Source of the DNA: Oxyruncus cristatus
Taxonomy: Eukaryota > Chordata > Aves > Passeriformes > Cotingidae
Reading direction: 5' to 3'
Assembly (NCBI GenBank): GCA_013399855.1
Contig: VXAY01006182.1
Coordinates: 36,940 to 100,939 of the forward strand
Length of the DNA: 64,000 bases
In this document: positions 10,723 to 22,742 of the stretch, in pieces
Layout of the letters: each line of letters begins with the position of its first letter
Position numbering within the stretch: the stretch's first letter is position 1
Translations under genes and position numbers: made by a program
The notes under the pieces: generated by a model
Databases searched by the model: none
Seen by the model: the letters and a program-made list of their open reading frames with translations, nothing else
Told to the model about the DNA's origin: nothing

Positions 10723-13700
10723 GTTTTTAGGCTGGAGGTGCTGGCTGAGGCTGGGTGTACCCTTTGCTTGGGTGCTGGTTGTACTGTGGCTGCACCCTCA
10801 GATGCAACACTTCATGGAAATAAAGGGCAAAAAGTTTGTATTTCAGGGCATGAAATCTACCTGTATTTTCAGGTACAATATCCATCATGATAAAAACAGC
10901 TCTTCTGTACCTGGAGAACTTGCTATTTCAGGTTAGCAATGCCACTTTTTTTCTTTCGGTGAGGTTCTTTTTGGCAAGAGAAGCTGATTCTCCAGTTCTG
11001 GGTGATGCACAGAGTGTTGTCTGGCACTTGTAATCACTGAGGTGTTTTAGCCTCATAAGCACCTCATGCTGTATTTGGACTGACTGGCCAAGGTCTCAGC
11101 TTGGCAGAAAGCTTTAGGACATGTCTTGTCTCACATTTGATTAAGTGCAGCATATGATTTCAGCAGTAATCTCGTGTCTCTTGAAAGAGACAACTCTGTG
11201 CTGCATCTATATATATATTTATATATATATAATATAAAGAAAGATTGGCCAGCTAATGAGATAGATCCACAGTGCTGCAGGATAGTAAATAAATGCATTG
11301 GTGCAGTGGAGTGGAAAGCAAAGTGGAATAAACAGCTCTGCCAACACATTGTTCAGGTGTTTTAAGATTCAGTCGTTGGCTGCTTTCTGCAAGGTGGGCT
11401 GCTTGGGGCTGGCCCTTTTCTTCTAGTTTCTACAAGAAATTAAAAAAATTCACTTGTGATAAACATTTCTTCTACATGTTCCATCCATAGCAGTGATCAG
11501 AGAGGGATGTGAGTGGAAGGGGCAATTATCTGTGCTGCAGAAAGTGGGATTCAGCTGCATCCCAGGAATAGGTAATCAAGAAGGATAAGTTTAGCTCAGC
11601 CAAACCTGCATTGTGTATTAAACCTCTCCAACCCAGAGATTCACCTTGCACTGATATAGTTCCTTTTCCTTCTCAGGGAAGTAACATTGCAGACCATCTC
11701 TCAAGCACCCAAGCTGAGTGAGATCAGCATCTGGAAGGATCGAAGACACAGCCTGACAGATATGCTCTGGGTTATAAACAGGGAAATAGGGTTGGGAGAA
11801 ACATTACATTTTCTTTAAAATTCTAATCGACATACACAGAGAATAACACAGCTCCTCTCAGTTCCCACTACACACCTCCCTGGCAGCTTGCTACTTGATT
11901 ATTTAGCATTCTCCATTTTTTGTATTGAAACAGGTGACATTAGATTATTAGTGACCTGGTTGGTATTAGATTTTTTTTTTTCCCCTGGAGTTGTAATCCA
12001 TTTTAGGTCTTTTTTAAAATTCATAATTTTAGAGCATGGAAAACTATATTGTTCCACCAAGTTTATTTCTCTGACATTTATTCAGTGCAGAGTGTGATCC
12101 TAATGTTAAAGGCTTTTGATTCGGAGCCCAGGATACAGACAGGTCTTTTCACTGGTCTTCCCTAAAACAGGACATTTTATCACTTGCTGTGTCTGGGAAG
12201 TGAATATGTTGGAGCAGCATAATTATTTGAAGGAGTATTTGTTTTTAAAGGATTTGTGGGAAATATTAGATGGCTCAGCCCAGTTGTGTCACAAGGTATT
12301 AAGGTTTCTGTCTGCTAATATCATGGAGTTGGGCCTGTATAGAGCCATAAATAGTATTGTGTGAGAAGCAGTGACAGACTTTTACTCCAGCTCATCTCTT
12401 TATCATGTCTTATATTAAATTTCAATGCAATCATTGAATTCCTTTGTGTGGGCAAATGCTTTTTGATGTCTCCTTCTATTAAAGCTGTAATATCCCTTTT
12501 AACCAGAGGGCTGCATGGAATTCATGCTTTCAAGGTGTGTTTCTCAAATAATCATCATCTCATTAATGTTGCCAGCAGAACTAATTGGGCTGTCAGAACG
12601 AGGTTTGGTGTCCAGACAGGGAATTTTGGTGGAATTAAGCTTGTTCTGATGGTGAGGAAAGTTCATGTGACTCATTAATGAGATGCTCATTTTGTTATCC
12701 TGCAGGAAAAGGCAGTTTGAGGTTATATTGTTTTAAATCCTGTAAATATGAAAGACAGATGCAAGAACTCCTATAATAAAATTTGAAAGCAAGTTCAAGA
12801 TACACTGAAGATTTTCCTCTTCATCAACACCGGCATTGAAAGTACTGCCAAGGAGCACCTGGACACCATTCATCATGGATGAGAGTGGAGAGGCTGAAAA
12901 GATTACAGAGGAAATGCTCTGGAAATGCAGCAGCCAAGTCATTGTTTGGGGCCTGCTGTATTTAAAATGGCCATTTTACCTTCCCTTAATTCACACGTCT
13001 AATTAGAAAATGGATTGATCTTTGCCTGAAGTTGCTGGAGACTGGCAGGTGTCCATGGCAGGGCAGAGCAGAGCTCTGCAGTATAATGGACTGGTAAGTG
13101 TCCTCAGACAGAGTAAAAAAATATGTCTATTTATAGGCAGCTGCTGTTAATTATGCTTTGTTGGTGTAGAAAACCACAATTAGCTCAACTACGCTCTGCC
13201 TTCCTAATTTTGCCTTGTGCTTTCAGCTGGAGAAATCTCCTTCCTCACCTGAGTCCTAATGGGGTGGGAAAGAGCAAATCTTGATCTGCCCACGTTGGTG
13301 CCTTTAAGAACAAGCTGCAGGTTTCCTGCTGAGTCCTCTCTCCTTCCAGCAGCAAGAGCTTCAATGACTCGATGGGAAAACATCTGAAAATGCAATGAAG
13401 TTCCATGAGGAGCATTATCAAATATCTATTCATGTGGATTTATCTCCATTTCTATGGAAGCATCTGAACTCCTCACCAGAGACTTGTGGACTGGGACTGA
13501 ATCTCTAGATCACATCTTTCACAACAGTCTTGATCTTTTGGCTCTGAATAAATCCAGTGCTGCTTTTAACAGGAATCTGAGCACAGGAAAATTCCCAGAT
13601 CTTGCTCTGAGGGACACACAAAGGTGTTGGGGTTTTAATTTTGGATCCTTGTGGATGTGTTTGCATCAGTTCATTTGAATTTTTCCCCATGCCATGTTAT

Positions 13701-16700
13701 TGTAGGGGCTTTAAATAGCTGGATATTGGAGACCAGTGGTTTATCCCTATGCTTCCAAGGAATAGTGCATTCCCTTAGATGGACAGCTTGGGGGGTTTTT
13801 GCTGAATATCACATTAATTCACGTGACAGAGAAGAACTCAGAAACCCGCAGTCAGTGCTTGGGATTTTCTGCATTTCCTTCTCCCCTTTGATTATTTTTG
13901 CTTTAATGATTTCCCTGGGGGTCATCCTGCTGAATTCCCAGCGTGTTGCTGTGGGGAGAGCTTTCAAAGGGAATGGCAAAGGCTTTTGCCAGATCAATAC
14001 TAGACTTACTAATCAGTTTTCTTTGGTAATAAATTGACTCTTGCAGGAGTCTTTCAGAATTTACTTCAAACCGATGAGTTATTTTGCGAGTTCCGAAAAT
14101 GTTTTAATTTCGAAATTGCAGCTTTTCATATTGACACTGTGTTTAACCCATCATGTTGTAAAAACAAAGGGTTTATTTGTTCCTCAGAGGGCTTTTGGGA
14201 TCCTAGTCTTTGCCGGATTGAAGTGCCCTACACATGCTGCAGGCCATATTAGCAGGGCTTTTTCTGTTTTCCTTCTAATTCTTTATTAGGGGAATATTAT
14301 TTCTGCTGGAGAAGGGGGCGTGGTTTTGTAGTTTGTTCAGAGGACCTTTTGTTTCTGAGCAATCTCATGGTCCTGGGAGAAGGAAAGTCAGTGTTGCTCT
14401 GAGCATTTCCTTACTGGTCAGAAGGGGAGTTGTTTTGGTCGATCGTATTTTTGGAGAAAACATTTCTTTCTTCATTTTCTGGGACTGCTTGAGAACTCAG
14501 AAAATAGACCCTAATCTGAAGTTTAGCAGCTGGTTTGTGCCACTTACCTCTGTGTGTAGGAGTTTGAGGAATTCCATGTCCTATCGGAGACAGATCTCAA
14601 TAAATAATCTCCTCTATAATCTGAAATAGTGATTTTCACTGTATTGGTCAAGCTGTCATTGTCTTAACACCCACTATCTTGAAACATGGCTGATGTTTCC
14701 AGCTTCTGTGGGACATCAGGTAGCTGAAGGCAACCAGATAAACCTCTCTGTGCTTTCTGGAACATTCCTCAAGAGTCTGAGCTGAATAATGCTGCAACTA
14801 TTGAGTAAATTTATCATTCCCTCTTCATAGAGATTACAGAGAAACCACCATTGTAAAACTTTTAACTCGGAAGTCCCACTAATATAATGGCCCTGATGTG
14901 TGAATTTTGGTGGGCTTTTTGTTGTTCTGCAATTATTTCAGGCTTTGAGAAGTTCCCATTAGACATACAAGCATGCATGTGCCTAAAATGTCCTTAAAAA
15001 CCAATTAAATGTGTGTATAGGAACACATTCTGCACTGCAGTATTTTGAAGAATATTACAAACATTAATTACTCTCCAGAGACAGGTGAAATAAGGATTAG
15101 TGCCGCCCCAATAGCTGGGGAATCAGAGGCATAAAGAGCAAATGACTCCTTTAAGGTCACGCAGAGCGACAACCAGGATCCCTGGATTCAATCCTTGCTG
15201 TGCCAAGATGCATCTTGTTATTCATTATCTGTTTCATTATTACCCTTTGATAAGGAACACTCTGCATAATTGCTTCTGTTCTCATTCGCAGTGAATCACC
15301 ATTTCACAGCACCCTCAAATACAAGCTCAGAACTTTTAAAGTCCTATGTTGGTTTTTTTCCCCCCAGTTTAATAAGCTCACTGATGGGTATTTATGAAAT
15401 AATTATGCCCCATTTGAGTTGCTGAGCCACCCACGGAGGGAGAAGATTGACAGCAGGAAGCTGACAGTGAGTTTGGCAGACAGGTTAAGTGATGCCATGC
15501 CCAGGGGATTTCCAGTGTCTGTGCATGAAAGAGGGTTTTCAGCATTCAGAGGATCTCACAAATCCTGTCAAAGGCAGTTAATGTCTCGTTCTGCAAACTA
15601 CAGATTTATTCCCTCTCTATTTTAGATGCTTGGGCATAGCCATGCTCATAATCCTTTCCATTTGATATCAGGTTGATCTTTGCTGTCAGAGCCTGGAGAT
15701 GGAGGGCTTTGGATAATGAAAAAGGAAGGGGGAATCAAACCCAGGCTTTTTGGGTTTGATACATTCACCTGAAGGCTCCAGCTCTGCTTGGGGCTGTGGA
15801 GGAAGACTAGAGACTGATTCCTTTTGACTCCATCCATAGGCATGAGCCCGATTTCCTGATCTGTGTGTTCCCAACCAGCTCCACAAGTGCTGCTGAACCT
15901 TCCTGAGCTGCTTTCAGGCAGCTGAAAGATCAGAAGTGCACTAAAACCACAGGCTTGGCCCAGCCCTGGCACATCCTCTGCAGTAAATCGTTCTATCCCA
16001 TACCACTAGACCAAGTCTCCAGCAGAAAATTAACTTGATGATCTGATTCAAATTAGTTTCTTGATTTAATGGCAGTAGTTTAACTTTCCTGATGGTTGTC
16101 ATTGCCTTGGCTAGCAGGAGTAATAGACTTGGTTTCCTTAAAGGCCCATTTACGGTGCATCCTCCGCTGAATCTTAAGCAATAACAAGCAGAAGCCCATA
16201 TTTATTTCAAAATTATGGTATTTAGATGGTTAAAAATGTCAGGCTCTCTTGCCTCAGGTTGGTGACTGGGAATTGCCAGTATAAGAAAATGAACAGTCAT
16301 AAAGTTAAAATATAGTTTGAATTGATCCCATTGCATCCTAAGATGATCTTTTTTCTTTCACTGCTGATTTAAACACCTGGGAGTGAAAGTCTTCATAAAA
16401 TTAGGAACAGGCAAACCAAATCTTTTAGGAAATTAAACAGCACGGAATGTGATGTGTTTACACCCCTATAAAACCAGAATGACTCCACAGAAGAGAATTA
16501 AAAACAACTGAAACAAAAGGACTGATCTTCTTAATGGGTGAAGTGTCATTAAAGTATCCTTCAGTTTAGGTTACCTGAAGCAAATATGCTTCCAAAAATG
16601 ACACTTCAGCTAGACAGCCATAAAAACTCATAGGCTGAGTTATTTTCCTTTTTAAGTCCTATAAATTTAGCTTCCCACAGGTAGATTACAATTGGATTTG

Positions 16701-16836
16701 GTGTCTCCACTTTTACACCCCTGGTGATTGGCACAATCCAAGGCTGGATTCAGCTGGGGCAAGCTGTCTACCCAGAAGCACTGAAGGTTTGGGCTGGTTG
16801 TCAGCTCCTTGTCAAGCTTTATTCCCTTCATTAAGA

Positions 16837-16877
<41 letters not shown>

Positions 16878-19085
16878 TGCTCTGCTTTGTCATGTATTAA
16901 AGGAACTTTTCCATTATCATTTCTTCCACCTATTTACCTTTTCCAAAGCAGGAACACTTACAGCTCTGAGGCCTTGAGCTTTCAAATTCTCCATTCACAG
17001 AACACCTGCTGACTCCTGTGATAACTCAGAAGACTCTGCTCCATAGTTCCTGAAGTTTGAAAAGCAAAGTCCATTTATAGTCCTCTCTGTTATGAATAAT
17101 AACAATAATATAGACTCTGATCCACTGCGTTCTTATTTATGTGTGAAGCTGAATCCATGTGTGTAGTCCCTTGGGAATGGTTTATGAAATAAGGGTCAAA
17201 TTCAGCCAATGCTGCATTTTGTGTGTTTATCATTAAATATTTAAAGCAAAATAGTTGAAAAAATAGATGGAAGATGCATTTTGAATGAAGGTAATGAAAA
17301 TATGTAAGTGGGGAAAACACACACTGGAATGTGCTGATGGTTCTAATCAAAAAATGAAGTGTAAAGATGTATTTCTATTCTATGAGGAATTTGTGCTTAA
17401 ATGTTGTGAAAGATTCATGAATTCTGAACATGTTTAGATCACAGATCTACATAATTTGTAAGAGGGAAATTTTCTCTCTCTGCTCTAACCAGCCCAAGTG
17501 TCTCTAACAAATGTGTTACTCCAAAGTGCAGATCAGAAAAACAACAAAGAACAAATCATAGTCAGAGCAAAGACCAAGATATTAAAACTATAATTCAGCC
17601 CCCAAGTTGACAGAGTAAGATGAGGCAGTGAAACTGTGGCACCATTAGCATGTAACAGGAGCTGTTATGTGTGTTTAAATGTATTCTGACGGAATAAAAT
17701 TGCTTGTCCTTGCAGCAGGGGTTATCACTTTGGTCCCTGGCAGCACCAGGGAACATTAAACACAAGAGCAAGCTCATGTCTAAAACTAAAAAGTCTGGAT
17801 AAGATGACCTTGATCTAGGCTGGGAGAGTCCCAGGAGTTCCAGGAGCTTTATTAAAACTTAAAAGCTGGGCTGTTGTTTAAACTTTATTCTCTTCCCTCC
17901 CCAAATAAATGAAATATTGGCAGAATCTCTTGGCTGGCTGGCTGATGTGCCAGCTGAGGGCATGTCCATCACCCTTGTGTGGATCTTTCAGAGGTACCAA
18001 TCCAGTGGGATTTTTCCCAAAATGACATGGCAAGTTGGACTGGGGGGAACCTTTCTCTTTGTTATAGTTACAGCCACTGCTCTGGAGCACATGTGAGATA
18101 GGCTCTATTTTCTTGGTTTTCCCTGTGGGTTGTCAGTCTTGGGGAGATATTTCCACAGGCACAGCTGGCAATTGTGATCTTTGCAGCCATCCCAAATCCA
18201 CTTGCCCTGTAATTCCTTCCTGACCTAAGTGATCCTATCAGATTCCATATCACCGTTGTAGTAAAGGAGTCAGTGTTACTACTACATTTTAGGATCTTTT
18301 ATTTATAAAGAATGCATCTATAGAGTCACAGCAAGTAACATACTAAGTATTGCTTGTGGACAGGGCTTCCAATGGCTTCTGGTGCCTCTTCATTATTCAG
18401 TTTGCATGTTTGTTATTCTGTTTTTTTAAAGAGAAAACATTACCAGTGTCTTGAGAGCCATCTGTGTTCACCCTCTGGGATATAACACACTGTCCTAATG
18501 GTTAAAAAAAGGTCATTTAAAAATGACCTACTGTTTCTCTTGTCTCTTCTGTTGTGCTCATTATTCCGATTCGTGATGCGGCTCAGGAATTTTGGGGTGC
18601 CTGGGATACTGATGCAGAAGAGGTGTAGGAGGAAAGGCGGTCATGTCAGGCTATTCCAGACCACCTGGGCCAGGCTTAGGGCTAAAACAGGCAACTGCCT
18701 TAAGTTTTAGAGCCAGTGGAAGCATAAGGAGATTAGTGTCCTAGTGCAAGGTTGGGAAGAGTCACATCCAAAGTGACTCGGCATTGTGCCCTGTGCAAGG
18801 GAGATGAAGGGAATTTTCCCAGGTAAGGAAAAGTCAGTAACAATGTGATTTACAGTGCTGCCCACTCTGCTTCTCATCCTGTCCTCTGCTCACAGGACAC
18901 GTCTCCGTCATTTATAATTACTCCCCGTGTACAATTCTATGTTTGAAAGCCAGAAACAGTTCTGATCTGTCTTTTACAGGCTCCTGAAGTAAAAAATCCC
19001 AGATCTAAACAACCCCTTATTTGCCATAGCCAAATTTTAATGCTGAGACTTCAATCCATGTATATTTACTAACTACAGCATATCG
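10723..19085. other. Gene-free, CR1-free stretch of about 8.4 kb
   Basis: No exon with paired splice sites and no CR1 piece was recognised. The sequence is AT-rich. Its open frames (for example 12361-12678 and 13651-14037) have no family resemblance. The lack of insertions may mean conserved regulatory sequence. Confidence 0.5.
16838..16873 (+). repeat. (TA)18 microsatellite
   Basis: A perfect TA dinucleotide run in an AT-rich gene-free stretch. Confidence 0.9.
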
Positions 19086-19095
19086 GTAATGTTTT
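19086..19095 (+). repeat. Target-site duplication, left copy
   Basis: GTAATGTTTT is identical to 20047-20056, directly after the (GAT)n tail of the retrotransposon. Confidence 0.8.
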
Positions 19096-20012
19096 TTGCA
19101 GAGGCTGCTGAGCTTTTTGGGCTGGAAGTCAGCCTGAAGAAGACGGAAGTTTTCTACCAACCTGCACCTCAGGAAGTCTTCCATCACCCCCATATCATCA
19201 CTGGTGAATCAGAGCTCAAGTCAGTGCAGCAGTTTACTTACTTGGGAAGCATCATCTCCTCGGATGGTAAAATGGACAAAGAGATAGACAACAGGCTAGC
19301 GAAGGCACACAGAGCTTTTGGGAGACTCCGTAAAAGAGTTTGGTGTAATAAACACCTGAAGAAAAGCACAAAGATCAGTGTTTACAGAGCCGTTGTTTTG
19401 TCTACTCTTTTGTATGGGCCCAAATCATGGGTCATCTACCGCCACCACTTGAGACTCTTCGAACGCTTCCATCAGCGTTGTCTCTGCTCAATCCTCAACA
19501 TCCACTGGACTGACAAAGTGACCAATGTGTCTGTCCTTGAACAGGCTGCGGTCACCAGTATTGAGGCCCTGCTGCTGAGAACACAGCTGTGTTGGGCAGG
19601 GCACGTCTCCAGGATGGAGGACGACCGCCTCCCCAAGATTGGGCTCTGTGGCAAACTCGCCACTGGCTGCCGCAAGAGAGGAGCCCCAAAGAGGAGATAC
19701 AAGGACTGACTGAAACAACATCTCGGCCTCGGCCATATCGACCACCATCATTGATCTACTCTGGCCTCCAATCGGGAGGCCTGGAGACGCACCATCTATA
19801 ACGGTGCTGCCCTTTTGAGATCACACAGAATCATTTCTGAGGAGAAAAGGCAAAAGAAAGAACCGAGTCTTGCCAGTACCACCCAAGGAGACTTTCCCCT
19901 GTGCCCTTTGCAACCGGACTTGTCTATCTCGCATTGGCCTTTTTAGCCACCAACGTGCTTGTAGCAAGCGTGGGTAGAGTCCTTCTCTAATCTTCGTTCA
20001 TGAAGCCCGGCC

Positions 20013-20046
<34 letters not shown>
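19096..20046 (+). mobile_element. 5'-truncated non-LTR retrotransposon (RTE-like), C-terminal part of the reverse-transcriptase ORF
   Basis: A frame open from the 5' edge to a stop at 19707-19709 codes for the region after the RT catalytic site: FGLEVSLKKTEV, FTYLGSIISSDGK, STLLYG, LRLFERFHQRCL, CWAGHVSRMEDDRLPK and RGAPKRRYKD. This motif order is typical of endonuclease/RT elements. Stops and a frame change follow. A CCHC zinc finger (FPCALCNRTCLSRIGLFSHQ, spacing C-X2-C-X12-H-X3-C) is readable at 19894-19977, ending in a stop. The 3' end is a (GAT)n tail at about 20011-20046. A perfect 10-bp direct repeat, GTAATGTTTT, flanks the copy at 19086-19095 and 20047-20056. The copy is dead: it lacks the endonuclease and most of the RT and has in-frame stops. 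The clade is uncertain. It is not CR1. Confidence 0.85.
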
Positions 20047-20056
20047 GTAATGTTTT
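20047..20056 (+). repeat. Target-site duplication, right copy
   Basis: GTAATGTTTT is identical to 19086-19095 at the 5' edge of the element. Confidence 0.8.
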
Positions 20057-20693
20057 AGTTGTAAGCATCCCTTCTCCTGCCACTGCATTTGTGATAGGAA
20101 GGAAACCAGGGCCATCAGAGCACTTCTGGAGCCTTAATCATCCTGTTTCCCACCCAGAGTATTAAATTTGGTTACAAAAAGATCTATGGCCATGCTTCTC
20201 TCCGTGCTTCCTCTCTGCCTGTCTCTAGATGGATGCTCAGAGGAGTTGGTGGGTAATTTACTCAGTCAAGTGTGCATTTAATGCTTCAGTTACTTCTCTT
20301 AGGTAGAGCCCCCTCATCCTGTGTCTCACAGTCAATGAAAAGCAACAGGGAACTGGAGATGTAAAATGTATTCCTTGAAAATGTGCTTTTTAGTCCCGAA
20401 TTTTCCACATCTTTATAATGCTTTGAATTTGCCGGAACACGGTAGAGTTAATGAGTGTAATTTATCAAAAAGATAATGAAGCATTAGGCCTGGAGCTGGC
20501 CCTGACCTGTGCGTGCTGCACCTTCACCAGCCAACAACACCACAAAGGTCGGTGGGATGAAGGTTAAATATCAGGTGCCTGCAGTGAAGTCATCCAGGAT
20601 ACATTAAACCATCTAGGTTTGGTTGAAGCCACGTTCCCTCACCTTTGGGGGGCACAGACAGTGCCTCTGGTCCAGCTGAAAAGTGGCAACTTA

Positions 20694-20830
20694 GAATCAT
20701 GGAACCACAGACTGGTTGGAGTTGGAAGGGACTTAAAGATCATCTTCTTCCAACCCTGGACACTTTCCACTAGCCCAGGTTGCTCCAAGCCCCATCCAAC
20801 CTGGCCTTGGACACTTCCAGGGATGGAGAA
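20694..20830 (-). mobile_element. CR1 LINE fragment
   Basis: Antisense 3' end: AGAATCATGGAACCACAGAC and TGGCCTTGGACACTTCCAGG. Confidence 0.8.
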
Positions 20831-20954
20831 CTTGCTAAACTCCCATAACTTGGTGGGGTTGCCGCCCCTGCTGAAATTCGGACCGAACCTCTCACCACAG
20901 ATGTTGAGCCCTCGTTTAAAAGAAGCTGAGTATATAAGAAAGATATTAAGTTAT

Positions 20955-21415
20955 TAGAGAGCATCCAAAGGAGGGCAATGAAGATGGTGCAGGACCTTGA
21001 TTTGAAGCCGTGTGAGGACACTGAGCGCACTTAAGTGTGTTCAGCTGGAGCAGAGGAGACTGAGGGGAGACCTCACTGCAGTTCCAACTGCCTGGGCAGG
21101 GGCAGAGGAGGGGCAGGACTGAGCTCTGCTCTGTGTGACCAGGGACAGGACCCAGGGAACGGCTGGAGCTGTGTCAGGGCAGGGTCAGGTTGGATCTCAG
21201 GGAAAGGTTCTTCCCCCAGAGGGTGGTTGGCACTGACCAGGCTCCCCAGGGCAGTGGGCACAGCCCCAAGGCTGCCAGAGCTCCAGGAGGGTTTGGATGA
21301 TCCTCTGGGGCACAGGGTGGGACTCTCGGGGATGGGCTTGTGCAGGGCTGAGGGTTGGACTCGATGGTCCCAGGGGGTCCCTTCCAGCTCAGCACATTTT
21401 TTGACTCTGTGAGTG
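20955..21415 (+). mobile_element. CR1 LINE fragment, about 460 bp
   Basis: The sense CR1 3' part opens GAGAGCATCCAAAGGAGGGC and ends GTTGGACTCGATGGTCCCAG followed by the TTGACTCTGTGAG tail. The open frames on both strands here are not genes. Confidence 0.85.
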
Positions 21416-22614
21416 TTGAGGCCCGACCCAGGCAAACTGCAGCATCTCGTGGAGCATCTCATGGAGATCTGTGTCCTGCCTGGAACAGCCACACAGGGCA
21501 GTGACACTGTGTGGTGATATGCAGTGGGAAAAGCAGTATCCCTGTGCTTCTGCCCCTTCCCTTTCCACCCACCTTCCCATACGTCAGAGGTCTCTGTGTT
21601 TGACACCTACTGTGAATCACCTTCTCCCTAAACCACCGTGTTCCCCCCTTCTGACTGAAGGGGCGCCTGGCACAGAAACCTCTCCAAGCTGTCATCCCTC
21701 CAAAGAAACTTCCAGAGAAACTGAAGGCCAAGCAGTGCTGGTAGCCATGTGACACTGGATCATAATGCTGGGAGAGTCCTGTTCAGCCACGTGAAAACAT
21801 TCAGCAAGGGCAGCTTCAACATTTGGTTTCTCTCTCTTGATCCATTGAAGAAGAAAACCTGCTCTGGCTCACTCAGATGTTGGGATGATGATTGTGCAGG
21901 GAGAAGATGCTCCAGAGCATTGTTATCACAGTGAAATATGGGAGGCTGTGTTGGTGTTAGGATTATTTTTATTTATTTACCAGTAAGAATTATTAATGTT
22001 AGCTGTGCTTGCCACAGAGAAAGAAATCCATGGTCATTGTGAGAAACCTGAAGCAATTGTTTTAAATAACAGACTGGACCTGCAATTAGGAGAGGGAGAA
22101 TCCATTATCAGCTTTTTAATTGCTCAGGCACTGAAGAGAGACAAAAAAGGTTGCTGTTCATCACAGTGGTTTTACAGCACATCATTGCTTTCTTTGCCTG
22201 GGATTTGTCATCCTGATGATTTAAGCTTCCTTTTAAAGCAAAATTTCTCTCTAACTCAACATACCCACTTGGGAGATTTCAGCCCCTGGGCTAGCTGATA
22301 ATGTGATTGCAGATGTTTGCTTTTTTAAACAGATTACTGAGGTGGCTGAATGTGATATTGAGATTTAGCAGTTATTAGGACTTTCCAGCAGGCCTGGGAT
22401 GGGAATTTCGGTTTAATCACTGCAAGTTAGAGTTATGAGGTTCAGATAAAATAACTGTTTGCAATTATGTGGCTGAAGCCTCCTGAGAGACCTAAAATTC
22501 AGCTCAGACTGTTAGTGAGCAAACAAGCTCTTAACTTGCCTGGCAGGATCCTTCTCTACAGGAGCTCAGGTGCTCCAAAGCATTTTGCTGCCCCAGGAGA
22601 AGTGATGAGCCCAG

Positions 22615-22742
22615 GTTGGACAAGGATTGGAGCAACATGGTCCAGTGCAAGGTGTCCCTGCCTGTGGCAGGGGGTAGGACCGGATGGACTTTAAGGTCCT
22701 TCCAGCCCAAACCAGTCTGGGATTCTGTAATTCTGTGATTTA
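22615..22742 (+). mobile_element. CR1 LINE fragment
   Basis: Sense 3' end: CAAGGTGTCCCTGCCTGTGG and TCTGGGATTCTGTAATTCTG tail repeats. Confidence 0.8.

Noticed and set aside
21073..21606. Minus-strand frame of 177 codons
   Set aside because: It is the reverse strand of a CR1 copy.
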